A stretch of 64,000 nt of DNA from Algoriphagus lacus (GCF_003583985.1 NZ_QXML01000002.1:62001-126000), one strand, 5' to 3'; positions 1 to 12,198 are shown, counted from the first letter of the stretch. Notes: generated by a model from the letters alone, not told the origin. Made by a program: numbers and translations.

Positions 1-342
1 GTTCGTGATTCCCTTTTTGTTTCATTTCGGGAAGCCCAAAATAGGGAAAAGGAAGCCTGGGTACTTAGTGCCTGTGGTTACATTCATCATCCTTTGCGAC
101 AGAAAGAGAGCTTAAAGCATATCCCTTTGGCATTGGAACTTATGGAGGAAATTCAGCGAACCGGAGATATTTTCTTTCCAAAGGGATGGGTATCCAACAC
201 GGTGGGGCAATATACTTCTGCGGAAGCGGATTTGATGGTTCGGTCCTTTTTAGCTAATCATCCCGATTACAATCCGGTGTTGAGAAATAAAATCCTTCAG
301 GCAACGGACAATCTGAGCAGAGCTCAAAAAATCTTGGAATAA
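1..342 (+). CDS. M1 family aminopeptidase, C-terminal fragment (5' end outside window)
   Basis: The reading frame is open from the first base and ends in TAA, giving 113 C-terminal residues of a gene that begins outside the window. The fragment is helical and resembles the last helices of the ERAP1-like C-terminal domain of M1 zinc aminopeptidases: a KEAWVLSACGYIHHP stretch, then a long amphipathic helix, and an end of the form NPVLRNKILQATDNLSRAQKIL. The catalytic HExxH domain is not in the window, so the family call rests on the C-terminal pattern only. An internal TTG at 94 could be taken as a start, but the frame clearly continues upstream. A HEAT/ARM-repeat protein is the alternative. 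Confidence 0.6.
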   Translation, partial: VRDSLFVSFREAQNREKEAWVLSACGYIHHPLRQKESLKHIPLALELMEEIQRTGDIFFPKGWVSNTVGQYTSAEADLMVRSFLANHPDYNPVLRNKILQATDNLSRAQKILE

Positions 343-588
343 CAGAGATTGGAAGTTTCAGCAATTGCGACGATAGATTCTGAATGCCTGTTTGAAAAGC
401 CTTTGCGTCTTTATCACTTGTATCGCACAGATTGAAATAGGTCCATTTTGATTTTCAATCCAGCTCAAAGGCTCGCTTGATTTTGGAATTTTTGGTTGAT
501 TTCAACACAACCTTCAAAGAAATTCCAGGGTCAAAATTTCTCGGAGAATGTCTTAAATTGACTCTTCTCCAAACAACTTACTCCTTTC

Positions 589-2400
589 ATGATGGCTGAT
601 GGATTTGGCTTCAATAGTATCGGGCACTTCTTTTTGAAGGCTGTATTTCTCTTTTTGGCGATTGCCCAATCGAGGCCCAGTTTTTCACAGCAAATGTCTT
701 CTTCTGACAAAGGGGGTAAACCAAACATAATCCTCATTCTCACCGATGATCAAGGTTGGGGAGATTTGAGTATCTCGGGTAATTCTGCATTATCCACACC
801 CAATTTAGACCTTTTGGCACGTAGTGGAGTTTCTTTCGAAAGGTTTTACGTCAGTCCTGTTTGCTCTCCGACACGTGCTGAGCTGCTCACCGGACGTTAT
901 CATTTTCGGTCTGGAGTTTATTCAACCTCCCAGGGAGGAGAGCGAATTGATCTAGATGAGGTCCTCCTTGCGGAGGTATTTAGCCAGGAGGGGTATCGAA
1001 CGGCTGGATATGGGAAGTGGCATAGTGGGTCACAATTCCCCTATCATCCAAACGGCCGTGGATTTGGTGATTTTTTTGGATTCTGCTCAGGGCACTGGGG
1101 TAACTACTTTGATCCCATGCTCGAGCACAATGGGGAAATTGTCAAAGGGAAGGGGTTTATCATTGATGATTTGACCGATAAAGCGATCGAGTTTGTAGCA
1201 GCAAACCGGGAGAACCCCTTTTTTCTTTATCTACCTTACAATTCACCCCATAGCCCGATGCAGGTGCCGGCTAGCTATTGGGAAAAGTTTAAAGACAGGG
1301 AGCTCCTCAGTCACCGTTATGCAGAGCAGGAAGATTTTGGACATTCACGTGCTGCCTTGGCTATGGTGGAGAACATCGATTGGAATGTGGGACGTCTGCT
1401 CGAAAGCGTTCGCAACCAAGGTCTGTTGGAGAATACGATTATCCTATTCCTTTGCGACAATGGTCCAAATGGCTATCGTTGGAATGGTGATATGAAGGGG
1501 CGAAAAGGTTCTGTCGACGAGGGTGGAGTCAGAAGCCCCCTGTTCATTCAGTGGAAAGGGAAAATTGAAGCAGGAATAACTGTACATAAAGTGGCAAGTG
1601 CGATAGATCTCTTTCCAACTCTTTTGTCTTTGGCGGGAATAAATTATGTATCCAAAAAGCCACTTGACGGTATGGATTTGAGCCCTCTTTTCTTGAAAGA
1701 AAGAGTTGATTGGCCAGATCGTTATGTTTTCTCCTATTGGGATAAGAAAAGCAGTTTGAGAAATGAAGCATTTCTTCTGGATGAAAAAGACCAGCTTTTC
1801 GATTTGCGGTCTGACCCAGGACAATACCGGGTCGTTTCAGATCAATTCCCGGAAATACATACGCAAATGAGGGAGGTAAAGCAAACCCGCATTGAAGAAT
1901 TAGCGGCCGAATTACCGACAGTGGACTCTAGAAGCTTTCCCTTAGGGCATCCTGACTTTAAGTATAATCAACTGCCAGCAAGAGATGCCTTTGCCCATGG
2001 CAATATTCGAAGGTCGAGTCGCCATCCTAACAGTTCGTACTTTACTAATTGGACATCGACAAACGATAGCTTGACTTGGGAGGTGGAAGTCCTTGCCGAT
2101 GGAGAATTCGAGGTAGAGATATACTATACGTGTGAACAGGACGCCCTTGGATCGACCTTGCGCCTTCACATGGGGGAAAACTCGCTAGAGGGTAAAGTTT
2201 TGGATTCAGTCTCCCCTCAAATGATAGGATCTGAGGAAGATCGAGTGCCCAGACAAGAGTCGTATGAGCAAAATTGGGGAAAGATGAAGCTGGGTAAAAT
2301 CAAGGTTACCAAAGGTTCCGGTAAACTCACGCTAAAGGCAATAGATGTCCCCAATGGAAAAGTGATGGATTTCAGATTGTTGACATTGACACGTATTTAG
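589..2400 (+). CDS. Secreted type I sulfatase (Cys-type arylsulfatase)
   Basis: A 603-residue sulfatase that hydrolyses sulfate esters, probably on a polysaccharide or glycan. A hydrophobic segment at about residues 13-27, ending near SFSQQ, looks like a signal peptide, so the enzyme should be periplasmic or outside. The alkaline-phosphatase-fold sulfatase domain starts at PNIILILTDDQGWGD (Asp53 and Asp54, metal ligands). The CSPTR motif at 92-96 places the formylglycine precursor at Cys92, and GYGKWH follows at 140-145. The last 120 residues or so form a beta-rich appendage beyond the sulfatase core, possibly carbohydrate-binding. Cys92 needs a maturase (anSME or FGE); none is encoded here. 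The gene stands alone, without SusC/SusD or glycoside hydrolase neighbours. The double ATG at 589/592 makes the exact start uncertain. Confidence 0.88.
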   Translation: MMADGFGFNSIGHFFLKAVFLFLAIAQSRPSFSQQMSSSDKGGKPNIILILTDDQGWGDLSISGNSALSTPNLDLLARSGVSFERFYVSPVCSPTRAELLTGRYHFRSGVYSTSQGGERIDLDEVLLAEVFSQEGYRTAGYGKWHSGSQFPYHPNGRGFGDFFGFCSGHWGNYFDPMLEHNGEIVKGKGFIIDDLTDKAIEFVAANRENPFFLYLPYNSPHSPMQVPASYWEKFKDRELLSHRYAEQEDFGHSRAALAMVENIDWNVGRLLESVRNQGLLENTIILFLCDNGPNGYRWNGDMKGRKGSVDEGGVRSPLFIQWKGKIEAGITVHKVASAIDLFPTLLSLAGINYVSKKPLDGMDLSPLFLKERVDWPDRYVFSYWDKKSSLRNEAFLLDEKDQLFDLRSDPGQYRVVSDQFPEIHTQMREVKQTRIEELAAELPTVDSRSFPLGHPDFKYNQLPARDAFAHGNIRRSSRHPNSSYFTNWTSTNDSLTWEVEVLADGEFEVEIYYTCEQDALGSTLRLHMGENSLEGKVLDSVSPQMIGSEEDRVPRQESYEQNWGKMKLGKIKVTKGSGKLTLKAIDVPNGKVMDFRLLTLTRI

Positions 2401-2455
2401 TTTTTGTTTTCCAGATATTCGATGAATCCAGGACTTGCCTCAATTTTTCAAAAAA

Positions 2456-3091
2456 TCAAAAATTCAAAGGGTCCAAGTGTTTGAAATGTCCGTTTTGTTT
2501 GATTTTTTCCTTGGCTTGTTCAATTGCTTTGATCACTGGGATCATCCGTTTGAAATGATTGATCAGAAAGTTGATTCGATCAGCCTCAGATTCCATTTTT
2601 AGCAATTCGAGTTCTTCCTCCAACTTTAGCCCAAGTTTGTGGGAAAAACTGTAGGAATTGACACTTTGGGAATCGAATTCCGCCGGGTAATTCAATAGAT
2701 ATAACATTTCCTTTAGGTAGAAAACAAACTCGTAATGTTGTACGGTGGTGATTTTGGGTTCGTCGGTGAGAAATTCCACGTTCCCTCCAGCGTATAATTT
2801 TCCAGGCATAGGATTGTCGAAACTCAGAATTCTAAAGGGTTTCAATCCTCGGGTTTGGATATCCAGCCTACCATCCTCATAGCGTTTGATGACTTTTTCG
2901 AGCTTGACTTCGGTCCCGTATCCACTCAACGAATTGAGGTACACGCAGATCCCAAAGCTCGTCCCATTTTGCTCAGAGTCTTGCATCAGTTCTTTGTACC
3001 GCGGCTCGAAAATATGAAGGTTGAGCTCTTCCCCTGGAAAGGCTACCAGTTTCAAGGGGAAAAAAGGGAGGTATTGAATGGGGTTTTTCAT
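2456..3091 (-). CDS. LON peptidase substrate-binding (N-terminal) domain protein
   Basis: This 211-residue protein consists of a single LON N-terminal domain. It opens with YLPFFPLKLVAFPGEELNLH and continues with IFEPRYKELMQD, the most conserved part of the family. There is no AAA+ or Ser-Lys protease domain, so it is a stand-alone substrate-binding-type protein, as is common in bacteria. Its role is unknown; binding of unfolded peptides is usually assumed. No signal peptide is present, so it is cytoplasmic. It lies downstream of gap on the same strand, but a strong terminator separates the two, so it is probably expressed from its own promoter. Confidence 0.85.
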   Translation of the reverse strand: MKNPIQYLPFFPLKLVAFPGEELNLHIFEPRYKELMQDSEQNGTSFGICVYLNSLSGYGTEVKLEKVIKRYEDGRLDIQTRGLKPFRILSFDNPMPGKLYAGGNVEFLTDEPKITTVQHYEFVFYLKEMLYLLNYPAEFDSQSVNSYSFSHKLGLKLEEELELLKMESEADRINFLINHFKRMIPVIKAIEQAKEKIKQNGHFKHLDPLNF

Positions 3092-3139
3092 GAAAATTTG
3101 GTCAGCCGAGAAGAGTAATTCGCTTTTTCCCTTGATAAA

Positions 3140-3172
3140 CCAAAAAGCCCCGAAATATTCCGGGGCTTTTGC
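3140..3172 (-). terminator. Rho-independent terminator of gap
   Basis: Perfect 10-bp arms AAAAGCCCCG (3143-3152) and CGGGGCTTTT (3161-3170) with an 8-nt loop lie directly after the gap stop codon. Read leftward, the stem is followed by a T run. Confidence 0.85.
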
Positions 3173-3175
3173 TTT

Positions 3176-4285
<1,110 letters not shown>

Positions 4286-4432
4286 TTAGCCAAAACATCT
4301 CACAGCTCTCCATTTGTCCGAAGGCTATTTGGCGAAATTCAATCGATTTCGCTTCAAAAGATTTTTTGATCCAATTTCAAAGTTGATTCTTTGGCGGATT
4401 TAGTAGATTCAAAACTAAAATAACCAGATCAC

Positions 4433-5305
4433 ATGTTTGTTGAAGCGATTCAAAAGGTTGCCGGATTTACCAGAGCCATTCATTCCATTTCGAGGAATTT
4501 CGGAAGTCAAAAGGTGGAACGAGGTGCCGCTACGTTATTTTTTGTCAATCAGGACGGTTGGGCACTGACTTGCAAACATGTGGCCCAGTGGCTCAGTCAG
4601 GCGGATGCAATTAATAAAAAGTATTCGCTTTATATGAGTGAATCCAAAAATCTGAATTCCGGGCAGAAAAAGGCATTGGCCAAGAAAATGGATTTGGATG
4701 AAAGTAAGGTGGCTGAGATGCGTGTGACCTTTGTGGACTGCATAGATCATGTCAGCAACATCCATTTTTTTCTTCATCCGGACTATGACCTGGCCCTGTT
4801 GAAATTTGAGGGTTTTCAAAAAGTCCTGTACTCGGGAAGCCCTATTTTCATGCAGGATGATCAGCGAGCCCAGCCGGGACAAATGCTCTGTCGGCTTGGA
4901 TTTCCGTTTCCTGAGTTCTCCAATTTTCAACTCAATTTGGAAAAAGGCCAACTCGAGTGGACCAAGACAGGGCAAGCCCGATCTCCCCGATTTCCAACTG
5001 ATGGGATGCTGACTCGGTTTTTGGGAGATAAAAACGGCAAAATCTATGGAATTGAGATGAGTACTCCAGGCCTTCGTGGTCAAAGTGGTGGACCATTGTT
5101 TGACTCAGAAGGAAAGATTGTAGGAATGCAAAGCCGAACTAAGCATTTGCATTTGGGATTTGATATCGAGGAAAAAGAGGTGATTGCCCACGGCAAGGTC
5201 AAAAAGGTAAACGACTACGCCTTCATTCATTTGGGGGAATGCATCCATGTCTCGGTGATCAAAGAGTTTATGACCCAACATGGAGTTAAATTTCAAGTAG
5301 GTTAA
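4433..5305 (+). CDS. Trypsin-like serine protease (S1 family), apparently cytoplasmic
   Basis: A 290-residue protein with a complete chymotrypsin-fold triad: His49 in LTCKHVA, Asp119 in PDYDLALL, and Ser218 in LRGQSGGPLFD, followed by GKIVGMQS as in HtrA-like proteases. Unlike HtrA/DegP it has no signal peptide and no PDZ domain, so it appears to be a compact intracellular protease. An insert of about 60 residues between His and Asp (NSGQKKALAKKMDLDESK region) is lysine-rich and helical. It is monocistronic and divergent from gap. Substrates cannot be inferred. Confidence 0.85.
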   Translation: MFVEAIQKVAGFTRAIHSISRNFGSQKVERGAATLFFVNQDGWALTCKHVAQWLSQADAINKKYSLYMSESKNLNSGQKKALAKKMDLDESKVAEMRVTFVDCIDHVSNIHFFLHPDYDLALLKFEGFQKVLYSGSPIFMQDDQRAQPGQMLCRLGFPFPEFSNFQLNLEKGQLEWTKTGQARSPRFPTDGMLTRFLGDKNGKIYGIEMSTPGLRGQSGGPLFDSEGKIVGMQSRTKHLHLGFDIEEKEVIAHGKVKKVNDYAFIHLGECIHVSVIKEFMTQHGVKFQVG

Positions 5306-5314
5306 GCTGAAAGA

Positions 5315-5347
5315 AACTATTACAAAGCTTTGAGCTTTGTAATAGTT
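5315..5347. repeat. 33-nt perfect palindrome, copy 1 (AACTnTTnCAAAGnT family)
   Basis: Fifteen-base perfect arms AACTATTACAAAGCT (5315-5329) and AGCTTTGTAATAGTT (5333-5347) flank a 3-nt loop. The same architecture recurs at 25473-25505 with compensatory base changes in the arms. It sits between the protease stop codon and the icd terminator, and is not followed by a T run on either strand, so it is more likely a REP-like element than a simple terminator. Confidence 0.8.
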
Positions 5348-5360
5348 ATCATCCTGCCTG

Positions 5361-5392
5361 AAAATAAAAAAGCCGGGCTTTGATTCCCGGCT
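5361..5392 (-). terminator. Rho-independent terminator of icd
   Basis: Arms AGCCGGG (5371-5377) and CCCGGCT (5386-5392) enclose an 8-nt loop. Read leftward they are followed by an A-rich stretch on the plus strand, that is a T run in the RNA-like strand. It directly follows the icd stop. Confidence 0.8.
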
Positions 5393-5398
5393 ATTGAA

Positions 5399-7645
<2,247 letters not shown>

Positions 7646-7808
7646 CTAAAAAGGATTTGCCTGTTTCGCTTTTTTGAAGAGTCGACCGAAAAGCGGTCAT
7701 CAGGTGAAAAAGGGAAATCAGGGTTGGAAATTGGCGCCTAAAATACAAAAATTAGCCTTGTTTCAAACTCCGCTAAAGTAAACCCAAACGTAGGGAAAGG
7801 CAAAAGAA

Positions 7809-8606
7809 TCAAAGAATGCGAAACTGGTCGGCATCTCTCCAGGCAGGGAATTTGGATCGGTATTCTTCCAGTTTTTTTGCAGAGAATGAAATGATCTGGA
7901 TTCCCTCGGATTCCCCTAAATCCGAAACTTTTTCTCCTTTAAAATCATAGGCTGCAGAATGTCCCACATAGTCAATTCCATTTCCGTCGGTTCCAACCCG
8001 GTTTACCCCGATGGAATAGGATAAGTTTTCGATAGCTCGGGCAGGAAGCAAAGCATCCCATGCGGAGACCCTTGCAGCAGGCCAGGAAGCGACATAAAAA
8101 ATCACATCATATCCAGCCACTCCATCATCCCAACCATTTCGCGACCAAACGGGAAACCGCAGGTCGTAGCAAACCTGTGGGCAAAATTCCCAGCCTTTGA
8201 GAGGGAAAATGGGGAGTTTTTGTCCTGAAGAATAGGTTTCGTGCTCATTTGCCATTCGGAACAAATGCCGCTTGTCGTAGTGCTCGACGTAGCCATCGGG
8301 ATTTACCCAAAGCAGTCGATTAAAGTACTTGCCTCCTTCAGTGATGATTGCGCTTCCGGTAATGGTGGCCTGAGTCTGAGCGGCAAGTTGTTTCATCCAC
8401 TTGCAGACGGTCAGATTCATGGGTTCAGCAAGCTTTTCGGCTTCCATGCTGAATCCGGTGGGGAACATTTCCGGGAGAATGATCAGGTCTGCCTGTCCTT
8501 TTAAGCCCCAGATTTTTTCTTCCAGCATGGCCAAGTTGGCGGTTTTGTCCTGCCAGTGAAGGTCAGTTTGGACAATGGCGATGCGGATTTCGGGGCTTTT
8601 TTCCAT
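7809..8606 (-). CDS. Nitrilase-superfamily omega-amidase (YafV-like)
   Basis: A 265-residue carbon-nitrogen hydrolase. The Glu-Lys-Cys triad is complete: Glu46 in ILPEMFPTGF, Lys112 in YDKRHLF, and Cys146 in VCYDLRFP. The TGF after the Glu and the DKRHLF motif are typical of YafV/NIT2-type omega-amidases, which deamidate alpha-ketoglutaramate and alpha-ketosuccinamate in metabolite repair. It is the last gene of a tightly packed leftward operon; its ATG shares one base with the def stop codon (TAATG), suggesting translational coupling. Confidence 0.85.
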   Translation of the reverse strand: MEKSPEIRIAIVQTDLHWQDKTANLAMLEEKIWGLKGQADLIILPEMFPTGFSMEAEKLAEPMNLTVCKWMKQLAAQTQATITGSAIITEGGKYFNRLLWVNPDGYVEHYDKRHLFRMANEHETYSSGQKLPIFPLKGWEFCPQVCYDLRFPVWSRNGWDDGVAGYDVIFYVASWPAARVSAWDALLPARAIENLSYSIGVNRVGTDGNGIDYVGHSAAYDFKGEKVSDLGESEGIQIISFSAKKLEEYRSKFPAWRDADQFRIL

Positions 8607-9160
8607 TACTTCAGCGGATAGATCATTCGGTAGTCAGTGGATATTTTCCCCTTACTGACATCAATCAATTTACTTTGGATAAGTCGTTTTTTCAAACCTT
8701 TTAGGTAGTCAATGAAAAGAATACCTTCCAAGTGATCGTATTCGTGCTGGATGACCCGGGCAGTCATTCCGCTAAATTCTTCTTCCTTCAGATTCCAGTT
8801 TTCGTCGAAATATTCGATGGTCAGTTTGTCTGGGCGGATGATCTCAGCCCTTACCTCAGGAATGCTAAGACAACCTTCTTCAAATCCAAAATCATCTCCG
8901 TACTCATCCAGAATTATTGGATTGATAAACGCCCTGCGGATTCCTTTTTCCTCATCCTTTTCGTCCAACATTAGCGTGCTGTCGATGACAAAAAGCCGAA
9001 CTCCCTGATTGATCTGGGGAGCAGCAAGACCCACACCGTTGGCATGATCCATGGTGGCATACATGTCCTGAATGAGGGATTTCAAATCTGTTCCTTCGGT
9101 AATTTCTTCCGCTTCTTTTTTTAGGATAGGATTGCCGTAAGCAACTATAGGGTAAATCAT
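8606..9160 (-). CDS. def: Peptide deformylase
   Basis: A 184-residue deformylase that removes the formyl group from nascent proteins. All three motifs are present: GVGLAAPQ at 42-49, EGCLS with metal-ligand Cys97, and QHEYDH with His139, catalytic Glu140 and His143. The metal is probably Fe2+. The start codon overlaps the ruvX stop by 4 nt (ATGA) and the stop overlaps the following amidase start by 1 nt. A ruvX-def order is common in Bacteroidota. Confidence 0.96.
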   Translation of the reverse strand: MIYPIVAYGNPILKKEAEEITEGTDLKSLIQDMYATMDHANGVGLAAPQINQGVRLFVIDSTLMLDEKDEEKGIRRAFINPIILDEYGDDFGFEEGCLSIPEVRAEIIRPDKLTIEYFDENWNLKEEEFSGMTARVIQHEYDHLEGILFIDYLKGLKKRLIQSKLIDVSKGKISTDYRMIYPLK

Positions 9161-9570
9161 TGTCTTTCGAGGTAAGATTGTAGAATGATGGCCGCTGAGA
9201 CTTTGTCCAGGTTTCCGGCTTTTTCTTTTCGGTCTTTCTTTTTGCTGCCCATGGCAATCATGCTTTGCATGGCCATTTTGGAGGTGAATCGTTCATCCAC
9301 GAGGGCTATTTTTTTGTCGGGAAATACTTTTTCAAGCTCTTCCTTCAGCTTCATGACTCGCGGAGTCATCTCATTGTCTTGGCCGTTGAGCCGAATAGGG
9401 AGTCCGAGTACCAAGGTCTCCACGTCTTCTTTGGCACAATAAGACTTGAGATAGGTCAACAGTTGACTTGTCTCAATGGTTTCCAGAGGATTGGCCAGAA
9501 TTTTCAACGGATCAGTAACAGCCAATCCGGTGCGCTTAGTTCCCAGATCAATAGCGAGGACTCTGGGCAT
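9157..9570 (-). CDS. ruvX: Putative Holliday junction resolvase / pre-16S rRNA nuclease YqgF
   Basis: A 137-residue RNase H-fold protein. The N-terminal VLAIDLGTKRTGLAVTDP carries the first catalytic Asp (residue 8), ALVDERFTS the middle acidic position, and LDKVSAAIILQSYLE the C-terminal Asp. Family members process the 5' end of 16S rRNA in E. coli and have been proposed as Holliday junction resolvases. The ATG overlaps the upstream stop by 1 nt and the stop overlaps def by 4 nt, so this is one transcription unit. Confidence 0.93.
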   Translation of the reverse strand: MPRVLAIDLGTKRTGLAVTDPLKILANPLETIETSQLLTYLKSYCAKEDVETLVLGLPIRLNGQDNEMTPRVMKLKEELEKVFPDKKIALVDERFTSKMAMQSMIAMGSKKKDRKEKAGNLDKVSAAIILQSYLERQ

Positions 9571-10328
9571 CAGTTGGTCTGGATTTTTTTACGGATTTTC
9601 CGAAGGGCTTCTTTTTCCAGTTCTACTGCTTTGGGAAAAAGCAGCTCATCTTCAATTTTGGCATGAATGGACAGCTCCCGTTCGAAATTCTGAAGTTCAT
9701 GATAAAGCACCTTCATATTCAAAGGGGCGGACTCTTCCAGAAAATAATCCTTGGTCAGGCGCCGGATGCCTTCCATTTCATCGTCATGGATTTCATGCTG
9801 GTCTGCCAGTAAATGAATGGGGTCCTTTTCCAAAATTCTAAGTGCATCCTGGGTCCGGAAATGGTCGTCTTCGATATCCTGCAGGAGTTCAATGCGCTTG
9901 AAAAGTCGGCTTTCCTCCTCGTGAAGGTGATGGATGAAATCCTGTACAAAAAGAGGGAACATGATCCGAAGATCAGCCATCAGGGGTGCAAATTCTTTTT
10001 CTGGCTGGATGCCCGAAATAATATTGGACAGAAATGGCAGCTCCTGCCGGACGAAGTAGTAGTGCTTCTTTTTCAAATAAGCTACTAATAGTTCGATTGG
10101 ATTCAGGTACAATTCCTCAGGGGTTGGATCCTTTCTCAAGGCCCATGCTTCAAGTTCAGAAATCAGGAGCCGGGGATTAACTTTATGCTTGCGGCAAACT
10201 TTCTCGAGAGAATCTGTGGGGTATTGGTAAAAACTGATTCCGAAGTAGTGCAAAACAGCAGCGAAAACATAGTTTTCAGAAACTAATTCACCGACTGAAG
10301 ACTTTTCAAAATCCCGATTTAAGTACAT
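9570..10328 (-). CDS. Hemerythrin-like di-iron protein related to RIC/YtfE/ScdA
   Basis: A 252-residue protein with the two-part layout of RIC (repair of iron centres) proteins. Residues 10-60 (SVGELVSENYVFAAVLHYFG) resemble the ScdA N-terminal domain, but the usual Cys-Cys motif after the YGI segment is replaced by FYQYP. Residues 85-235 form a hemerythrin-like bundle with candidate ligands His89, His136 with Glu138/139, His178, and His222 with Glu226. A role in iron-sulfur repair or nitrosative stress is plausible but inferred. The frame extends upstream to 10403, but MYLNRDFEKSSVGE at 10328 fits the family start. It is the first gene of the ruvX-def operon. Confidence 0.8.
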   Translation of the reverse strand: MYLNRDFEKSSVGELVSENYVFAAVLHYFGISFYQYPTDSLEKVCRKHKVNPRLLISELEAWALRKDPTPEELYLNPIELLVAYLKKKHYYFVRQELPFLSNIISGIQPEKEFAPLMADLRIMFPLFVQDFIHHLHEEESRLFKRIELLQDIEDDHFRTQDALRILEKDPIHLLADQHEIHDDEMEGIRRLTKDYFLEESAPLNMKVLYHELQNFERELSIHAKIEDELLFPKAVELEKEALRKIRKKIQTN

Positions 10329-10486
10329 TGCACAAAAATAATTTTTTTTGGACGAAAAAAGGGGAATTAATCTGACCTTTATCTTCTCCTGTCGTATAAA
10401 CAATCGTTAATTTTATCTAAAATCTGATCCAGATTTGGATCATTTTTCGGTAGTTTGAGTTAATTGAGTAAGTAAATCAAGTAATC

Positions 10487-12139
10487 GTGAGCGAGACTAA
10501 AAACACCAAATCACAAATACGCCTTCCTATCATTCTTGCACTTGCCATTTCCGCAGGAATTTGGATCGGTGCGACATTTGCCGAGCCAAAAAGCAATCAG
10601 AATGATCTAAGAGCTGCCCTGTATAAGCTCCAGGAAATCATGACCTACATCAACCGCGACTATGTGGACAGTGTAGACACCAATGAACTGGTAGAGTACG
10701 GGATAACAAAAATGCTCGAAAATCTCGATCCTCACTCCAGCTATATTCCTGCTCGAGATGCGTCATTGGCTCAATCACAGTTGGAAGGAGAATTTGATGG
10801 GATTGGAGTCGAGTTTGGGATCATTCGTGATACCATTTATGTAGTGGCTCCCCTGACAGGAGGACCTTCTGAAGCCTTGGGTATTCAGTCCGGAGATCAA
10901 ATCATTAAGGTAGACGGGAAAACTGTAGCGGGTATTGGGATCACCAACAGGGATGTCTTTGACTACCTGCGCGGTCCAAGAGGTTCAAAAGTGGTCGTTG
11001 ACATCAAGCGGAGAAATGCCCCTGAACTGATCACCTATGAGATCACCAGAGATAAAATCCCTCAATACAGCATCAATGCTTCCTACATGATCGACAATGA
11101 AATAGGTTACATCAAGGTGACCCGTTTCGCTGCTACTACTTATGAGGAATTCAAAACTGCCCTGAACCAACTTCAGGGACAGGGAATGAAAAAGCTGATC
11201 ATTGACTTGCAGGGAAATCCAGGCGGATATATGGGTGCGGCGATCAACATGGCAGATGAACTGCTAGGTGACCGTGATTTGATTGTTTCCCAAGAAGGAA
11301 AAGTTAGCCAGTATAGCCAAAAGGCATTTGCCTTCAAGCCTGGAATGTTTGAGGAGGGATCTGTGATCGTTTTGATTAATGAAGGGTCGGCATCCGCTTC
11401 TGAGATTTTGGCAGGTGCCATCCAGGACAATGATAGAGGCTTGATCGTTGGTAGAAGATCTTTCGGTAAAGGACTCGTTCAGATGCCGATCGACTTGTCA
11501 GATGGTGCGGAATTGAGATTGACTATCGCAAGATATTTCACTCCTTCAGGAAGATCTATCCAAAAACCTTACGACTCCAATTATGAGGCGTATGAGCGGG
11601 ATTGGTTGGATCGATACGAGCATGGTGAATTTTTCTCCGCTGACAGCATCAAGTTCAATGACAGTCTTAAATATGAAACCAAAAAAGGACGGACTGTATA
11701 TGGTGGAGGGGGAATTATGCCGGATTACTTCGTTCCGCTGGACACTACCATGAACAGCGCTTATGTTTCCAAGTTGTTCAATACAGATGCATCCCGTGAA
11801 TTCATTTTGGAGTTCGTTTCCAAAAACAAGGAAAGTTTCACAGGGATGACTTTGAATCAGTATTACACAGATTATAAAGTCAGCGATGCCATGTTGATGG
11901 AGTTGGTGGAATACGGGAAGAAAAACAAAGTGGAATTTGATTCCCAAGACTACAATAAGTCCAAGGAATATCTTCGAGTCCTGGTAAAAGCACATTTGGG
12001 TCGTCAGATCTATGATGACAGTGCCTTCTACAAAGTGATTAATGACATCAATGAAGTATATCTCCAAGCCTTGAATTTGTTTGATGAAGCCGAGAAAATT
12101 TCAATGGCAACCACACTGAAGACTACCGGAGAGCAATAA
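10487..12139 (+). CDS. S41 family C-terminal processing protease (CtpA-like)
   Basis: A 550-residue tail-specific protease. A hydrophobic signal-anchor or signal peptide lies at about residues 13-32 (LPIILALAISAGIWIGATFA), so the protein works in the periplasm. A PDZ domain spans roughly 95-175. The S41 core contains the Ser-Lys dyad: Ser303 in GSASASEI and Lys328 in RRSFGKGLVQ, 25 residues apart as in Prc. The C-terminal 150 residues are helical. The start is GTG at 10487; no in-frame ATG lies at a better position. It is monocistronic with a clear terminator. Confidence 0.93.
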   Translation: MSETKNTKSQIRLPIILALAISAGIWIGATFAEPKSNQNDLRAALYKLQEIMTYINRDYVDSVDTNELVEYGITKMLENLDPHSSYIPARDASLAQSQLEGEFDGIGVEFGIIRDTIYVVAPLTGGPSEALGIQSGDQIIKVDGKTVAGIGITNRDVFDYLRGPRGSKVVVDIKRRNAPELITYEITRDKIPQYSINASYMIDNEIGYIKVTRFAATTYEEFKTALNQLQGQGMKKLIIDLQGNPGGYMGAAINMADELLGDRDLIVSQEGKVSQYSQKAFAFKPGMFEEGSVIVLINEGSASASEILAGAIQDNDRGLIVGRRSFGKGLVQMPIDLSDGAELRLTIARYFTPSGRSIQKPYDSNYEAYERDWLDRYEHGEFFSADSIKFNDSLKYETKKGRTVYGGGGIMPDYFVPLDTTMNSAYVSKLFNTDASREFILEFVSKNKESFTGMTLNQYYTDYKVSDAMLMELVEYGKKNKVEFDSQDYNKSKEYLRVLVKAHLGRQIYDDSAFYKVINDINEVYLQALNLFDEAEKISMATTLKTTGEQ

Positions 12140-12161
12140 TTCCCTTTTAAGAAAGTAGGAT

Positions 12162-12198
12162 AAAGCCAATCCCAATCGGATTGGCTTTTTCATTTTTG
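12162..12198 (+). terminator. Terminator of the S41 protease gene
   Basis: Nine-base arms AGCCAATCC (12164-12172) and GGATTGGCT (12178-12186) with a 5-nt loop, followed by a T-rich tract. Confidence 0.85.

Noticed and set aside
4535-5083. A 182-codon open frame antisense to the serine protease gene
   Set aside because: The protease frame carries the full catalytic triad; the opposite frame has no motif.
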